Below, one piece after another: positions 6,953 to 15,496 of a stretch of DNA of 45,882 bases. The translations under genes and the position numbers were made by a program. The notes under the pieces were generated by a model that worked only from the letters and a program-made list of their open reading frames with translations, ran no database searches and was not told the DNA's origin. Source of the DNA: an uncultured Prevotella sp. (GTDB lineage Bacteria; Bacteroidota; Bacteroidia; Bacteroidales; Bacteroidaceae); assembly GCA_900557035.1 (NCBI GenBank), contig USRA01000009.1:1-45882 (forward strand). Reading direction: 5' to 3'. How positions within the stretch are numbered: the first letter of the stretch is position 1; the number at the start of each line of letters is the position of its first letter.

Positions 6953-7525
6953 ATGGCTAAGGTATATGAATTTCTTGCCAACGGCTTCGAGGAAATCGAA
7001 GGATTGGCTCCTGTTGACATCCTGCGCAGAGGTGGCGTGGATATCAAGACTGTAAGCATCACCGGAACTGAATGGGTAGAGACTTCCCACGGCATCACCA
7101 TCAAGGCTGACCTCAAGTTTGAGGACATCCAAAGTCTCGAGGATGCCGATATGCTCCTCCTGCCTGGCGGAATGCCTGGCAGCAGTCATCTCAACGAGCA
7201 CGAGGGTGTACGCCAGGCTCTCATCGCCCAGCACAAGGCAGGCAAGCGAATCGGTGCCATCTGCGCAGCCCCTATGGTTCTGGCAAGTACAGGTATCCTG
7301 GAAGGCAAGAAGGCAACCTGCTATCCTGGATTCGAGCAGTATTTCAGCGACAGCACCGAATATACCGCTACCCTCTTCCAGGAGGATGGCAACGTGATAA
7401 CAGGCGAAGGTCCGGCAGCAACCCTTCCATACGCCTACAAGATATTGAGCTACTTCGTGAGCAAGGAAACCGTTGCAGCCTTGCAGGATGGCATGATGTA
7501 TGATCATCTCATGAAAAGCAAATAA
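6953..7525 (+). CDS. DJ-1/PfpI-family protein (YajL-like)
   Basis: A 190-residue protein of the DJ-1/ThiJ/PfpI superfamily. It has the expected glutamate (FEEIEG) near the N-terminus and a nucleophile-elbow cysteine in GAICAAP, with ADMLLLPGGMPG before it. Family members act as glyoxalases/deglycases or oxidative-stress chaperones; substrate cannot be read from sequence. The ATG at 6953 is preferred because longer readings would start upstream of the promoter at 6869-6899. The gap to ispD is 74 bp of TTCTTCAC-type repeats, so the two genes may be cotranscribed. Confidence 0.88.
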   Translation: MAKVYEFLANGFEEIEGLAPVDILRRGGVDIKTVSITGTEWVETSHGITIKADLKFEDIQSLEDADMLLLPGGMPGSSHLNEHEGVRQALIAQHKAGKRIGAICAAPMVLASTGILEGKKATCYPGFEQYFSDSTEYTATLFQEDGNVITGEGPAATLPYAYKILSYFVSKETVAALQDGMMYDHLMKSK

Positions 7526-7599
7526 CAACAATGAGTGAAGAAAGGCAGGATTAGCATTCTTCATTCTTCACTCTTCACTTTTAACTCTTCACTTAAAAA

Positions 7600-8271
7600 A
7601 TGGATTATGTAATCATAGTAGCCGGAGGCAAGGGCCTCCGCATGGGAAGTGAAATCCCCAAGCAGTTTCTGCCAGTAGCAGGCAAGCCTATCCTGATGCG
7701 CACCATCGAGCGCTTCCACGAGTACAACCCAGAGTTGAACATCATCCTGGTTCTCCCAGAGAGTCAGCAGGAATACTGGCACCAGCTCTGCAAGGAGCAT
7801 CATTTCGACATCAAGCACCAGATAGCCAACGGCGGCGATACCCGCTTCCAGTCATCCAAGAACGGATTGGCGCTGGTTCCAGATACCGAAGACGGCGTGG
7901 TAGGTTTCCACGATGGCGTGCGCCCTTTCGTATCTACAGAAGTAATCGAAGAATGCTACGAGACGGCACGCGAGGAGTATGCAGCCATCCCGGTATATGC
8001 CGTTACCGATACCCTGCGTTACATCGACCAGCACGGAGGCGGTAAGAACGTACTCCGCAGCGACTACCGTGTGGTTCAGACTCCCCAGACCTTCGACATT
8101 GGTCTGGCAAAACAGGCATTCAACCAGGAGTATAAGGAGCAGTTCACCGATGATGCATCAGTAGTAGAGAGCCTCGGCTGCCAGGTGGCAATGGTAGATG
8201 GCAATCGTGAGAACATCAAGATTACCACTCCCTTCGACATCAAGATTGCCGAAGCCCTCCTGAATCAATAG
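7600..8271 (+). CDS. ispD: 2-C-methyl-D-erythritol 4-phosphate cytidylyltransferase
   Basis: A 223-residue enzyme of the MEP isoprenoid pathway that joins MEP and CTP to give CDP-ME. The CTP-binding [15 protein letters not shown] loop is at the N-terminus, followed by HDGVRPFV and, late, DDASVVE and IKITTPFD, the standard IspD set. Two other MEP genes are in the window (dxr and ispF), all unlinked. A second IspD/TarI-like protein at 34167-34886 lies among glycan genes and probably makes a different CDP-alditol. This copy is assigned to housekeeping because of its motifs and neighbours. Confidence 0.93.
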   Translation: MDYVIIVAGGKGLRMGSEIPKQFLPVAGKPILMRTIERFHEYNPELNIILVLPESQQEYWHQLCKEHHFDIKHQIANGGDTRFQSSKNGLALVPDTEDGVVGFHDGVRPFVSTEVIEECYETAREEYAAIPVYAVTDTLRYIDQHGGGKNVLRSDYRVVQTPQTFDIGLAKQAFNQEYKEQFTDDASVVESLGCQVAMVDGNRENIKITTPFDIKIAEALLNQ

Positions 8272-8279
8272 CCCTCCCC

Positions 8280-8305
8280 CGTTCCGGGCGATTCCATCGC
8301 CTGTC
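8280..8305 (+). repeat. short dispersed hairpin repeat, copy 1
   Basis: CGTTCCGGGCGATTCCATCG continuing to CCTGTC contains a 6-bp stem (GGCGAT/ATCGCC, 8287-8301) with a TCC loop. A near-identical copy is at 23648-23673. Both lie between the stop of one gene and the start of the next. Confidence 0.6.
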
Positions 8306-8329
8306 CCCCATATCAAAACCATCACAAAC

Positions 8330-10426
8330 ATGAGCAGTATTCTAGATCAAGACATCCAATTCCTACCTGGCATAGGCACCAAGACGAAAGAGATTCTGAG
8401 CAAAGAGCTCGGCATCCGCTCGTATGGTGACCTGCTGGAATACTACCCTTACAAATACGTAGATCGCTCAAAGATCTTTCATATCAGCGAGTTAACATCG
8501 GATATGCCCTTCGTCCAGCTTAAGGGCAAGATCCTGAGCTACGAGGAAGTCGATATAGGCAAGCGTAACAAGATGCTCGTGGCACATTTCTCCGATGGCT
8601 ACGGTGTGGTAGATCTGGTATGGTTTCGCAGCGCCCAGTACATCATCAAGAGCTACAAGGTAGGAACCGAGTACATCGTCTTCGGCAAGCCATCCGCCTA
8701 CAACGGCAGATTCCGGTTTGCCCATCCCGACATAGATGATGCAAGCAAGCTGCAGATTTCTGAGATGGGAATGCAGCCCTTCTACGGGTTGACAGAAAAC
8801 ATGAAGAAGCGCGGTTATACCTCACGAAGCATCGAAAGGATAACCCGAAGCCTGGTCAGCATTCTCCCTCCACTGCCCGAAACGCTCCCCGACTTCATCG
8901 TCAACCGCCTGCATCTCGTATCCCGCGATGCGGCCCTCCGGATGATCCACTATCCTCATTCCCACCAGGAAATGCAGAAGGCACAGGTAAGACTGAAGTT
9001 CGAGGAGCTGTTCTACGTGCAGCTCAATATATTAAGGTATGCGAGCGACCAGCGACGCAAATACCGCGGCTACATCTTCAACCGCATCGGAGACATCTTC
9101 AACGGTTTCTACGCCCATCATCTTCCGTTCGAACTCACGGGTGCCCAAAAACGGGTGATGCACGAGATCAGGGCAGATATGTGCAGCGGCAGACAGATGA
9201 ACCGGCTCCTTCAGGGCGACGTAGGCTCGGGCAAGACGCTCGTAGCCCTGATGACTATGCTCATCGCTCTGGACAACGGCTATCAAGCCTGTCTGATGGC
9301 ACCTACCGAAATCCTCGCAGAGCAGCATCTGCAGACCATCCGCGATTTCCTGCAGGGCATGGACATCCGGGTAGAACTCCTCACCGGCATCGTCAAGGGC
9401 AAGAAACGGAAGGAGATACTCGACGGACTTACCACTGGCGATATCCAGATACTGATAGGCACGCATGCCGTGATAGAAGACCCTGTGGCTTTCCATCGCC
9501 TTGGCGTAGCGGTAATCGACGAGCAGCACCGGTTTGGAGTGGCGCAGAGAGCCAAGCTCTGGGCGAAGAGCGAGAATCCGCCCCATGTGCTGGTGATGAC
9601 CGCCACCCCTATCCCCCGCACGCTGGCGATGACCATCTATGGCGATCTGGACGTGAGCGTAATAGACGAGTTGCCGCCTGGCAGAAAACCGATTCAGACA
9701 CTGCATAAGTTTGATAATCAGCTCACCAGTCTCTATCAGAGCATCCGCCGGCAAATTAATCTGGGCAGACAGGTCTATATCGTCTTCCCGCTGATCAAGG
9801 AGAGCGAAAAGATGGACCTAAAGAATCTGGAAGAAGGTTATGAGACGCTGAAACAGGCTTTTCCGGAGTTCCGCCTGAGCAAGATTCACGGCAGGATGAA
9901 ATCTGCCGAAAAAGAGGCTGAGATGGAGCAGTTTGTGAAGGGAGAGACCCAGATTCTCGTTGCCACCACCGTGATAGAGGTAGGCGTGAATGTGCCGAAC
10001 GCCTCGGTGATGGTAATCCTGGATGCCCAACGCTTCGGACTCTCGCAGCTGCATCAGCTCAGAGGTCGAGTGGGACGTGGCTGCGACCAGAGCTACTGCA
10101 TCCTGGTAACCAGCTACAAGCTTTCAGAAGAAACCCGCAAGCGAATAGACATCATGTGTGATACCAACGATGGATTCCGCATAGCCGAAGCCGACCTGAA
10201 GCTCCGTGGTCCGGGCGACCTGGAGGGCACCCAGCAGAGCGGAATGGCCTTCGACCTGAAAATAGCGAATATAGCCCGAGACGGCCAGCTGGTGCAGCTA
10301 GCCCGTACCGAGGCCCAGGCCATCATCGATGCCGATCCGCAATGCGAGCATCCTCAGAACTCTCTCCTCTGGAACCGGCTCCGGGAGCTCAAGAAAACCC
10401 ATATCAATTGGGCAGCCATCAGCTAG
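8330..10426 (+). CDS. recG: ATP-dependent DNA helicase RecG
   Basis: A 698-residue superfamily 2 helicase that reverses stalled forks and migrates Holliday junctions. The N-terminal wedge (OB-fold) region spans roughly residues 1-230. The Walker A is GDVGSGKT near residue 295, the DEQH box sits in DEQHRFGVAQRAK near 396, TATPIPRT follows, and the C-terminal helicase half carries QLRGRVGRG and a TRG-like LRGPGDLEGTQQSG. Length matches the family. It follows ispD after 58 bp that hold a short hairpin repeat. Confidence 0.96.
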   Translation: MSSILDQDIQFLPGIGTKTKEILSKELGIRSYGDLLEYYPYKYVDRSKIFHISELTSDMPFVQLKGKILSYEEVDIGKRNKMLVAHFSDGYGVVDLVWFRSAQYIIKSYKVGTEYIVFGKPSAYNGRFRFAHPDIDDASKLQISEMGMQPFYGLTENMKKRGYTSRSIERITRSLVSILPPLPETLPDFIVNRLHLVSRDAALRMIHYPHSHQEMQKAQVRLKFEELFYVQLNILRYASDQRRKYRGYIFNRIGDIFNGFYAHHLPFELTGAQKRVMHEIRADMCSGRQMNRLLQGDVGSGKTLVALMTMLIALDNGYQACLMAPTEILAEQHLQTIRDFLQGMDIRVELLTGIVKGKKRKEILDGLTTGDIQILIGTHAVIEDPVAFHRLGVAVIDEQHRFGVAQRAKLWAKSENPPHVLVMTATPIPRTLAMTIYGDLDVSVIDELPPGRKPIQTLHKFDNQLTSLYQSIRRQINLGRQVYIVFPLIKESEKMDLKNLEEGYETLKQAFPEFRLSKIHGRMKSAEKEAEMEQFVKGETQILVATTVIEVGVNVPNASVMVILDAQRFGLSQLHQLRGRVGRGCDQSYCILVTSYKLSEETRKRIDIMCDTNDGFRIAEADLKLRGPGDLEGTQQSGMAFDLKIANIARDGQLVQLARTEAQAIIDADPQCEHPQNSLLWNRLRELKKTHINWAAIS

Positions 10427-10443
10427 AGTTAAGAGTAATCATA

Positions 10444-10508
10444 AAGTTCAAATATCAAAGTTCAAAGTAATCATAAAGTTCAAATATCAAAGTTCAAAGT
10501 CAAAGTAA
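10444..10508 (+). repeat. AAGTTCA heptad leader upstream of the 117-aa gene
   Basis: Two blocks of AAGTTCA AATATCA AAGTTCA separated by AAGTAATCAT, ending in AAAGTAA directly against the ATG at 10509. The same heptad leader occurs before rseP, dxr, rimM and gmk. Confidence 0.8.
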
Positions 10509-10862
10509 ATGGATAAAAGACGCAAACCTGCCATCCGGGAGCCTCGTCCCCACCTCACCATGGAGGAGATGAGATCCTATCTCACATCCCTAAGGGAAAT
10601 AGAAAGCGTAACGGGCATCCGCTACATTAAGCTCCACGTTACCGCCAAGATGATTATAGGTATCCGCGAAGCATCAGGCAAGGAATTCACCATCAATCTC
10701 GATGATCTTTTCCGTGCCTACAACGAGTGCCTGCGCTTTACAAGCCCCGAAGTCAAGAAGTACATCTTCATGGGCCATTCACCCGCCGTGGCGCTGCTCA
10801 GAAGACTGCAAAACCGGCAACCGGTTGATACAGAATCTTTCCACGAAGAAGAAAAGGAATGA
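10509..10862 (+). CDS. small hypothetical protein, 117 aa
   Basis: Not recognised as a named family. The protein is basic at the N-terminus (MDKRRKPAIREPRP), then mixed alpha/beta (YIKLHVTAKMIIGIREASGKEFTINLDDLFRAYNEC), with an acidic C-terminal end. There is no signal peptide or membrane segment, so it is probably cytosolic. The middle reads like a compact fold with an extended strand pair and a helix. It follows recG in the same direction after a heptad-repeat leader and precedes the M23 peptidase, which has its own promoter. A role linked to RecG is possible only from position. Confidence 0.7.
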   Translation: MDKRRKPAIREPRPHLTMEEMRSYLTSLREIESVTGIRYIKLHVTAKMIIGIREASGKEFTINLDDLFRAYNECLRFTSPEVKKYIFMGHSPAVALLRRLQNRQPVDTESFHEEEKE

Positions 10863-10972
10863 AAAAATACCCTGTAAAGCCCTATTTGTCAAGAATACGA
10901 AAAAGAAGTTACTAATAAAAGTTAAAAAACAAAAAGACAGCGTTAAATATCAAGCTGATAGCGTTAACAACC

Positions 10973-11003
10973 TTGGTTTTTTGGAATATTCTTGTTATAT
11001 TTG
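10973..11003 (+). promoter_or_regulatory. promoter of the M23 peptidase gene
   Basis: TTG at 10973-10975, 20 bases, TATATTTG at 10996-11003. Transcription would start near 11010, leaving a leader of about 125 bases before the ATG at 11134. The rest of 10863-11133 shows no gene. Confidence 0.7.
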
Positions 11004-11133
11004 CAACGTCTATATAACAAAATCACATCTTAAGGCACTTGCTTTAGTGGTTTTGGCAGGATTTTTTGCTATATTACGTTCTGCACTTATTGACACAATG
11101 GACCTAAAAAAGAAAATAGAATTTAAAAGTAGT

Positions 11134-12081
11134 ATGAGTTTTAGAAAGCAAATAAAGAAAATTTCGGTCGTGGCGTTGTTGGCGCTAACAACTGTACCCG
11201 TTTGCGGTCAGGACTTATTAGTCAGACAAGCTCCAGTTGACCATCGAATGAAATCATTGGATACTCTCGCAGTATCGCATTACCGACTGATGGAAGATCG
11301 AGAAAACCCTTCTGCAGAACTGTATGAGGATTTCTCCAACAAGTATGCCCACAAGGCAACCACATTGCCTGAGCATTTCCGTATCGACCTCCGTCACTTC
11401 TGTATGCCAACTTCTAGTCGTGTTGTCACAAGTAACTTCGGTTACCGTGCTAGCTTTGGCCGCCAACATAAAGGTATGGACATCAAGGTTTATATTGGCG
11501 ACTCAATCCACGCAGCCTTCGCAGGCAAAGTTCGCATAGTAAGATACGACCGTGGTGGTTATGGAAAGTACATCGTAATCCGTCACAACAATGGTTTGGA
11601 GACCATCTATGGACACCTCTCTGAGCAGCTCGTTTCAGAGAACCAGGAGGTAAGAGCCGGAGAAGTAATCGGCTTAGGTGGTAATACCGGTAGAAGTACT
11701 GGTTCTCACCTCCACTTCGAGACTCGTCTCTGCGGTGTAGCCCTGAACCCAGCCCTGTTCTTTGACTTCCGCAACCAGGATGTTACCGGCGACTTCTACA
11801 ATTTCAATCGTGATACTTACGAGAGTGAGTATGCTGAGGCAAATGCAGCCCGTGGCAAGATTGGCAACGGCGGCTATACCCGAGAGCAGGTAAATGGTGG
11901 CGAAGTGGGCAGATATACCACAAGCGCTTCTGGCGAGAAGCTTTACCACAAGGTAAAGGCTGGCGAGACATTGATGAGCATTGCTGAAAAACGTGGCGTT
12001 AGCGTAGAGCAGATCTGCCGTCTCAATGGCTATCGCAAGGATAAGAAGCTGTCTCCAGGACAGATTATCCGATACTCTTAA
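11134..12081 (+). CDS. secreted M23 (LytM) peptidase with C-terminal LysM
   Basis: A 315-residue exported peptidoglycan hydrolase or divisome-type activator. The signal peptide covers about residues 1-26 (basic MSFRKQIKK, then a hydrophobic run ending VCGQ). The LytM/M23 domain has the zinc ligands H112-x3-D116 and the HxH pair H192/H194 (SHLHFE). A LysM module occupies the last 45 residues (YHKVKAGETLMSIAEKRGV…LSPGQIIRYS) and should bind peptidoglycan. An in-frame ATG at 11098 is possible, but 11134 gives a canonical signal peptide. All active-site residues are present, so it is probably catalytic and not a degenerate activator. Confidence 0.9.
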   Translation: MSFRKQIKKISVVALLALTTVPVCGQDLLVRQAPVDHRMKSLDTLAVSHYRLMEDRENPSAELYEDFSNKYAHKATTLPEHFRIDLRHFCMPTSSRVVTSNFGYRASFGRQHKGMDIKVYIGDSIHAAFAGKVRIVRYDRGGYGKYIVIRHNNGLETIYGHLSEQLVSENQEVRAGEVIGLGGNTGRSTGSHLHFETRLCGVALNPALFFDFRNQDVTGDFYNFNRDTYESEYAEANAARGKIGNGGYTREQVNGGEVGRYTTSASGEKLYHKVKAGETLMSIAEKRGVSVEQICRLNGYRKDKKLSPGQIIRYS

Positions 12082-12125
12082 TACTGAATATTCACGAAGA
12101 TAGAATATCAAATCAACAGATAATA

Positions 12126-12163
12126 AAAAGTGCCGGTAGGATTTCCTATCGGCACTTTTTTTA
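12126..12163. terminator. bidirectional terminator between peptidase and rseP
   Basis: AAAAAGTGCCGGTAGG and CCTATCGGCACTTTTT form a long stem with one G-T wobble and an ATTT loop, with an A-run on the left and a T-run on the right. It serves the two convergent genes. Confidence 0.88.
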
Positions 12164-12221
12164 TAACACCATCAAGGTGCTTATCTCTTTTCAATTATTC
12201 ATGCTATATTTCAATCTTCAG

Positions 12222-13604
12222 TTACATCAAGCCGAAGAATCGCAAAACATCATTCAGATTCGCTACAACAAGCAGCAGCAGCAGGATTCCGAATCCCACG
12301 TACTCTGCACGCTCCATGAACTTATCGCCAGGCTTACGACCCGTAATTACCTCGTAGAGGAGGAAGAATACATGACCGCCATCCAATGCCGGGATAGGAA
12401 GGATATTCATGAATGCCAGGATAATGCTCAGGAATGCTGTCATCATCCAGAAAGCATGCCAATCCCACATAGAAGGGAAGAGACTGCCCAGGGCTCCGAA
12501 ACCACCCAGACTCTTGGCGCCCTCCTTGGTGAATACATATTTCATATCGCCTACATAGCCCGATAGCACATTCCAGCCATACTTCACACCAGCCGGGAAA
12601 CTCTGGAAGAAACCATAGCTGATATGGGTAACCTTGTAATCGCGCATCACAGGATGATTGTAGAAGCCGAACTTCACACCCTCATCGCCTGCCTGAAGCA
12701 ATACGCTGTTCTTCAGGGTATCGCCAGAAGCCTTCACATACTCAACACTGGCTGTAAGTGCCTTTACGCTGTCCTGATGAGAGGTAGCGGCGGTGAGCAC
12801 ATCGTTCACACGACCCATCTCCAACTGGAAATCGTTGAAAGACTCCACTTTCTTGCCGTTCACGGTCAGAATCTTATCACCCTTCACCAATCCCAGTTTG
12901 CTGGCAGGCGAATCCTTCATCACACTGTCAATCTGCAATGGGATATACACCTCTACGAATCGAGGGCTCTCCTTGATCATACTCAGCATATCGAGATCGC
13001 CAGGCAGATTCAAGCTCATCGGCTTGCCGCCACGGATGATATCCACACGGGTGGCTGTAGAGAGATCGCGATACATATCGCCATCATAGGTCTTGAACTC
13101 GCCCTTGTCGGTACCAACCAGGATGTCATGATCCTGGAAGCCCAATGCCTTGGCCTCTGTATTGAACTTCATTCCCTGGGTCATGTGCTTGGTAGCCACA
13201 TAGTCGTCACCCCAATGGAAAAGAATCATGGAATAGATAAAGAGCGCCAGCAGAAAGTTGACCAGCACACCACCTATCATGATCAGCATTCGCTGCCAGG
13301 CAGGTTTGCTTCGGAACTCGTATGGCTGCATAGGCTGCTTGAGCTGCTCGGTATCGAAACTCTCGTCTATCATACCCGAAATCTTGCAATATCCGCCCAA
13401 TGGCAGCCATCCCAAACCATAAGTGGTATCAGAGTTCTTTGGCTTGAACTCGAAGAGGTGGAACCATGGGTCGAAGAACAGATAGAACTTCTCCACTCTT
13501 ACGCCAAAGAGCTTGGAGAAGAAAAAGTGTCCGCCCTCATGGAGCAGCACCAGGATGGAAAGCGATAGCATCAACTGCAACGCTTTGATCAAAAATACTT
13601 CCAT
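12222..13604 (-). CDS. rseP: RseP-type site-2 membrane metalloprotease
   Basis: A 460-residue inner-membrane zinc protease that cleaves substrates within the membrane, such as anti-sigma factors after a first cut, and clears signal-peptide remnants. The first membrane segment carries HEGGH (residues 22-26). One or two PDZ domains fill the centre (KLGLVKGDKILTVNGKKVESF), and the second active-site helix near the C-terminus has NILPIPALDGGH with the metal-ligand Asp. It is last in a leftward run from tsaB to rseP, 82 bp after dxr, and its ATG abuts a four-unit heptad repeat. The pairing with dxr is common in bacteria. Confidence 0.94.
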   Translation of the reverse strand: MEVFLIKALQLMLSLSILVLLHEGGHFFFSKLFGVRVEKFYLFFDPWFHLFEFKPKNSDTTYGLGWLPLGGYCKISGMIDESFDTEQLKQPMQPYEFRSKPAWQRMLIMIGGVLVNFLLALFIYSMILFHWGDDYVATKHMTQGMKFNTEAKALGFQDHDILVGTDKGEFKTYDGDMYRDLSTATRVDIIRGGKPMSLNLPGDLDMLSMIKESPRFVEVYIPLQIDSVMKDSPASKLGLVKGDKILTVNGKKVESFNDFQLEMGRVNDVLTAATSHQDSVKALTASVEYVKASGDTLKNSVLLQAGDEGVKFGFYNHPVMRDYKVTHISYGFFQSFPAGVKYGWNVLSGYVGDMKYVFTKEGAKSLGGFGALGSLFPSMWDWHAFWMMTAFLSIILAFMNILPIPALDGGHVFFLLYEVITGRKPGDKFMERAEYVGFGILLLLLVVANLNDVLRFFGLM

Positions 13605-13607
13605 TTA

Positions 13608-13642
13608 TTTACTTTGAACTGTGAACCTTGAACTTTGAACTT
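13608..13642 (-). repeat. heptad leader of rseP
   Basis: On the coding strand: AAGTTCA AAGTTCA AGGTTCA CAGTTCA AAGTAAA, ending three bases before the ATG at 13604. It is preceded by an ACTAATCATC stretch shared with the rimM and gmk leaders. Confidence 0.8.
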
Positions 13643-13686
13643 GATGATTAGTCCTATATCCTACGTTCATTTTTAACTATTAATTA

Positions 13687-14850
13687 TTAACCATTAACTT
13701 TCATCAACTCAGTGGCAATACGGCGCGCCTCGGCATCAGTCTGCAGATAGACATCGAGATCAGGATTGCTGTCGAAAGTGGCCTTTGCCATCGTCTCCTC
13801 GATGATGTCCGCCATCTGCAGGAAGCCACATTCGCCCTTGCGGAAGCCGGCATTCACAATCTCATTGGCAGCATTCACGATGCACGACATGTTTCCACCT
13901 TTCTTAATCGCATCAAACGACAGCTGCAAGCACTTGAACTTCTTGTAATCAGGCTCGAAGAATTGCAGATCCTGCGCCTTGAAGAGGTCGAGGCGCTCGC
14001 CGTCAAGATGCAGGCGCTTTGGGAAGGAGAAGGCATACTGGATAGGCAGACGCATATCTGGCACGCCCAACTGAGCCTTCACGGCACCATCAGCAAACTG
14101 TACGGCACTGTGTACGATGCTCTGCGGATGAATCAGCACCTCAATCTTCTCGGCAGGAACGCCGAAGAGCCACTTAGCCTCTGTCACCTCGAAGCCCTTG
14201 TTCATCAGCGATGCAGAATCGATGGTGATCTTGGCGCCCATATCCCAGGTAGGATGCTTCAGCGCATCGGCAGCGGTAACCTTCTCCAACTGCTCGTGGG
14301 TAAAGTTGCGGAAAGGACCGCCAGAGCAGGTAAGAAGGAGTTTCTCTACCTCGTTATCGCCCTCGCCCACCAGACTCTGGAAGATGGCGCTGTGCTCGCT
14401 ATCCACAGGAAGGATAGGCACATGGTATTCCTGGGCAAGATTGCAGATCAGCTCACCAGCCACCACCAGGGTCTCCTTGTTGGCAAGACAGATCTTCTTG
14501 CGAGCCTTGATGGCATGGATGGTTGGCTCCAGACCGGAAAAACCTACCATGGATGCAAGCACCATATCGATTGGCTCTGCCTGCACGATATCGCAGAGCG
14601 CCTGGGCACCGGCATAAACCTTGATATCAGGTTCATCACTGAGCAGATTCTTCAACTCGTCGTAATGCGCCTCATTGGCAACCACTACAGCAGCAGGATG
14701 GAACTTATGCGCCTGCTCGGCAAGCTCCTTCACTCTGTTATTGGCGGTAAGGCAATATACCTCGTAAAGGTCGCTGTGCTGCTCGATGACATCCAGCGCC
14801 TGTGTGCCAATACTTCCCGTAGAACCGAGAATACATATCTGTTGTTTCAT
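13687..14850 (-). CDS. dxr: 1-deoxy-D-xylulose 5-phosphate reductoisomerase
   Basis: A 387-residue NADPH-dependent enzyme converting DXP to MEP, the first committed step of the MEP isoprenoid pathway and the fosmidomycin target. The N-terminal NADPH site is LGSTGSIGTQALDV; the metal and substrate region has LPVDSEHSAIFQ and TCSGGPFRNF, then NKGFEVTEAKWLF, all as in Dxr/IspC. Length is normal. It lies between rimM and rseP on the same strand with short gaps, and its start is preceded by three heptad units. Confidence 0.96.
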   Translation of the reverse strand: MKQQICILGSTGSIGTQALDVIEQHSDLYEVYCLTANNRVKELAEQAHKFHPAAVVVANEAHYDELKNLLSDEPDIKVYAGAQALCDIVQAEPIDMVLASMVGFSGLEPTIHAIKARKKICLANKETLVVAGELICNLAQEYHVPILPVDSEHSAIFQSLVGEGDNEVEKLLLTCSGGPFRNFTHEQLEKVTAADALKHPTWDMGAKITIDSASLMNKGFEVTEAKWLFGVPAEKIEVLIHPQSIVHSAVQFADGAVKAQLGVPDMRLPIQYAFSFPKRLHLDGERLDLFKAQDLQFFEPDYKKFKCLQLSFDAIKKGGNMSCIVNAANEIVNAGFRKGECGFLQMADIIEETMAKATFDSNPDLDVYLQTDAEARRIATELMKVNG

Positions 14851-14878
14851 TTTATTTAGAACTTTGAAATTTGAACTT
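14851..14878 (-). repeat. heptad leader of dxr
   Basis: Coding strand: AAGTTCA AATTTCA AAGTTCT AAATAAA, directly joined to the ATG at 14850. It is a shorter and more degenerate version of the heptads before rimM and gmk. Confidence 0.7.
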
Positions 14879-14889
14879 CTTCACTTAAC

Positions 14890-15411
14890 TTACAAATCGA
14901 GCAGACCCTCTGGGATTGCCATCCTGATTTCCTTTCTTTCAGCACTCACCTCTTCTATCAGGTCGTTGCTGGCAGGAATCAGCAGGTCATCACCTTCGGG
15001 GGTTGTCACCTCGAAAAGGAGATTGAGCGTGGAATCATCTACACGATCCAGGGTTCCCACCACCTTTCCGGTTACGGCATCCACCAGCTGGAAGCCGATG
15101 ATCTCTGCCCAGGTCATGTTCTCTCCATCGCTATCCGAGAGGTGGCGAGGGAAAAAGACCTCACATCCGGTATAGTTGCGCGCCTGCTCCTGCGTATCGA
15201 TATCCTCGAACTTCACGAGCACATTCTCATCGTTCTTGAAGCGATACTCCTCCAGATAGAAAGGCACCAGGATGCTATCAATATCAAGAACAAGATATTC
15301 TGCATCCACACGGTCGAAGACATCATCGGTGATGGCGAAGGTTATCTCGCCCTTCACTCCATGAGGCTTGCCCAACTTACCTATCTTATATACTTCGTCA
15401 CGTCTTATCAT
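14890..15411 (-). CDS. rimM: 16S rRNA processing protein RimM
   Basis: A 173-residue ribosome-maturation factor that binds the 30S subunit through protein S19. The N-terminal RimM domain begins IGKLGKPHGVKGEI, the family hallmark, followed by the PRC-barrel half (IIGFQLVDAVTGKVVGTL…LLIPASNDLIEEV). It lies 85 bp after murA and 39 bp before dxr in the leftward cluster. The spacer upstream of its start carries a heptad array and a leader cassette that recurs in inverted position before gmk. Confidence 0.93.
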   Translation of the reverse strand: MIRRDEVYKIGKLGKPHGVKGEITFAITDDVFDRVDAEYLVLDIDSILVPFYLEEYRFKNDENVLVKFEDIDTQEQARNYTGCEVFFPRHLSDSDGENMTWAEIIGFQLVDAVTGKVVGTLDRVDDSTLNLLFEVTTPEGDDLLIPASNDLIEEVSAERKEIRMAIPEGLLDL

Positions 15412-15413
15412 AT

Positions 15414-15493
15414 TTTACTTTGAACTTTGAATTTTGAACTTTGAACTTTATGATTAGTAAAGCAAATGAATTCTTCACTCTTCGTTCTTTACT
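15414..15493 (-). repeat. leader cassette of rimM: heptads plus a shared 45-bp block
   Basis: Next to the start are four AAGTTCA-type heptads plus AAGTAAA (15414-15448). Beyond them is a block containing AGAGTGAAGAATTCATTTGC on the coding strand. The same block and heptads occur before gmk at about 19208-19330, in inverted orientation relative to this copy. Confidence 0.8.
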
Positions 15494-15496
15494 TAT

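Noticed and set aside
10702..11133. N-terminal extension of the M23 peptidase frame
   Set aside because: It overlaps the 117-aa gene and runs upstream of the promoter at 10973-11003. The signal peptide starts at 11134.
12624..13568. 314-codon frame antisense to rseP, and similar frames antisense to dxr, murA and the sulfatase-fold gene
   Set aside because: Each lies wholly opposite a gene with clear family motifs, with no own promoter or family match.
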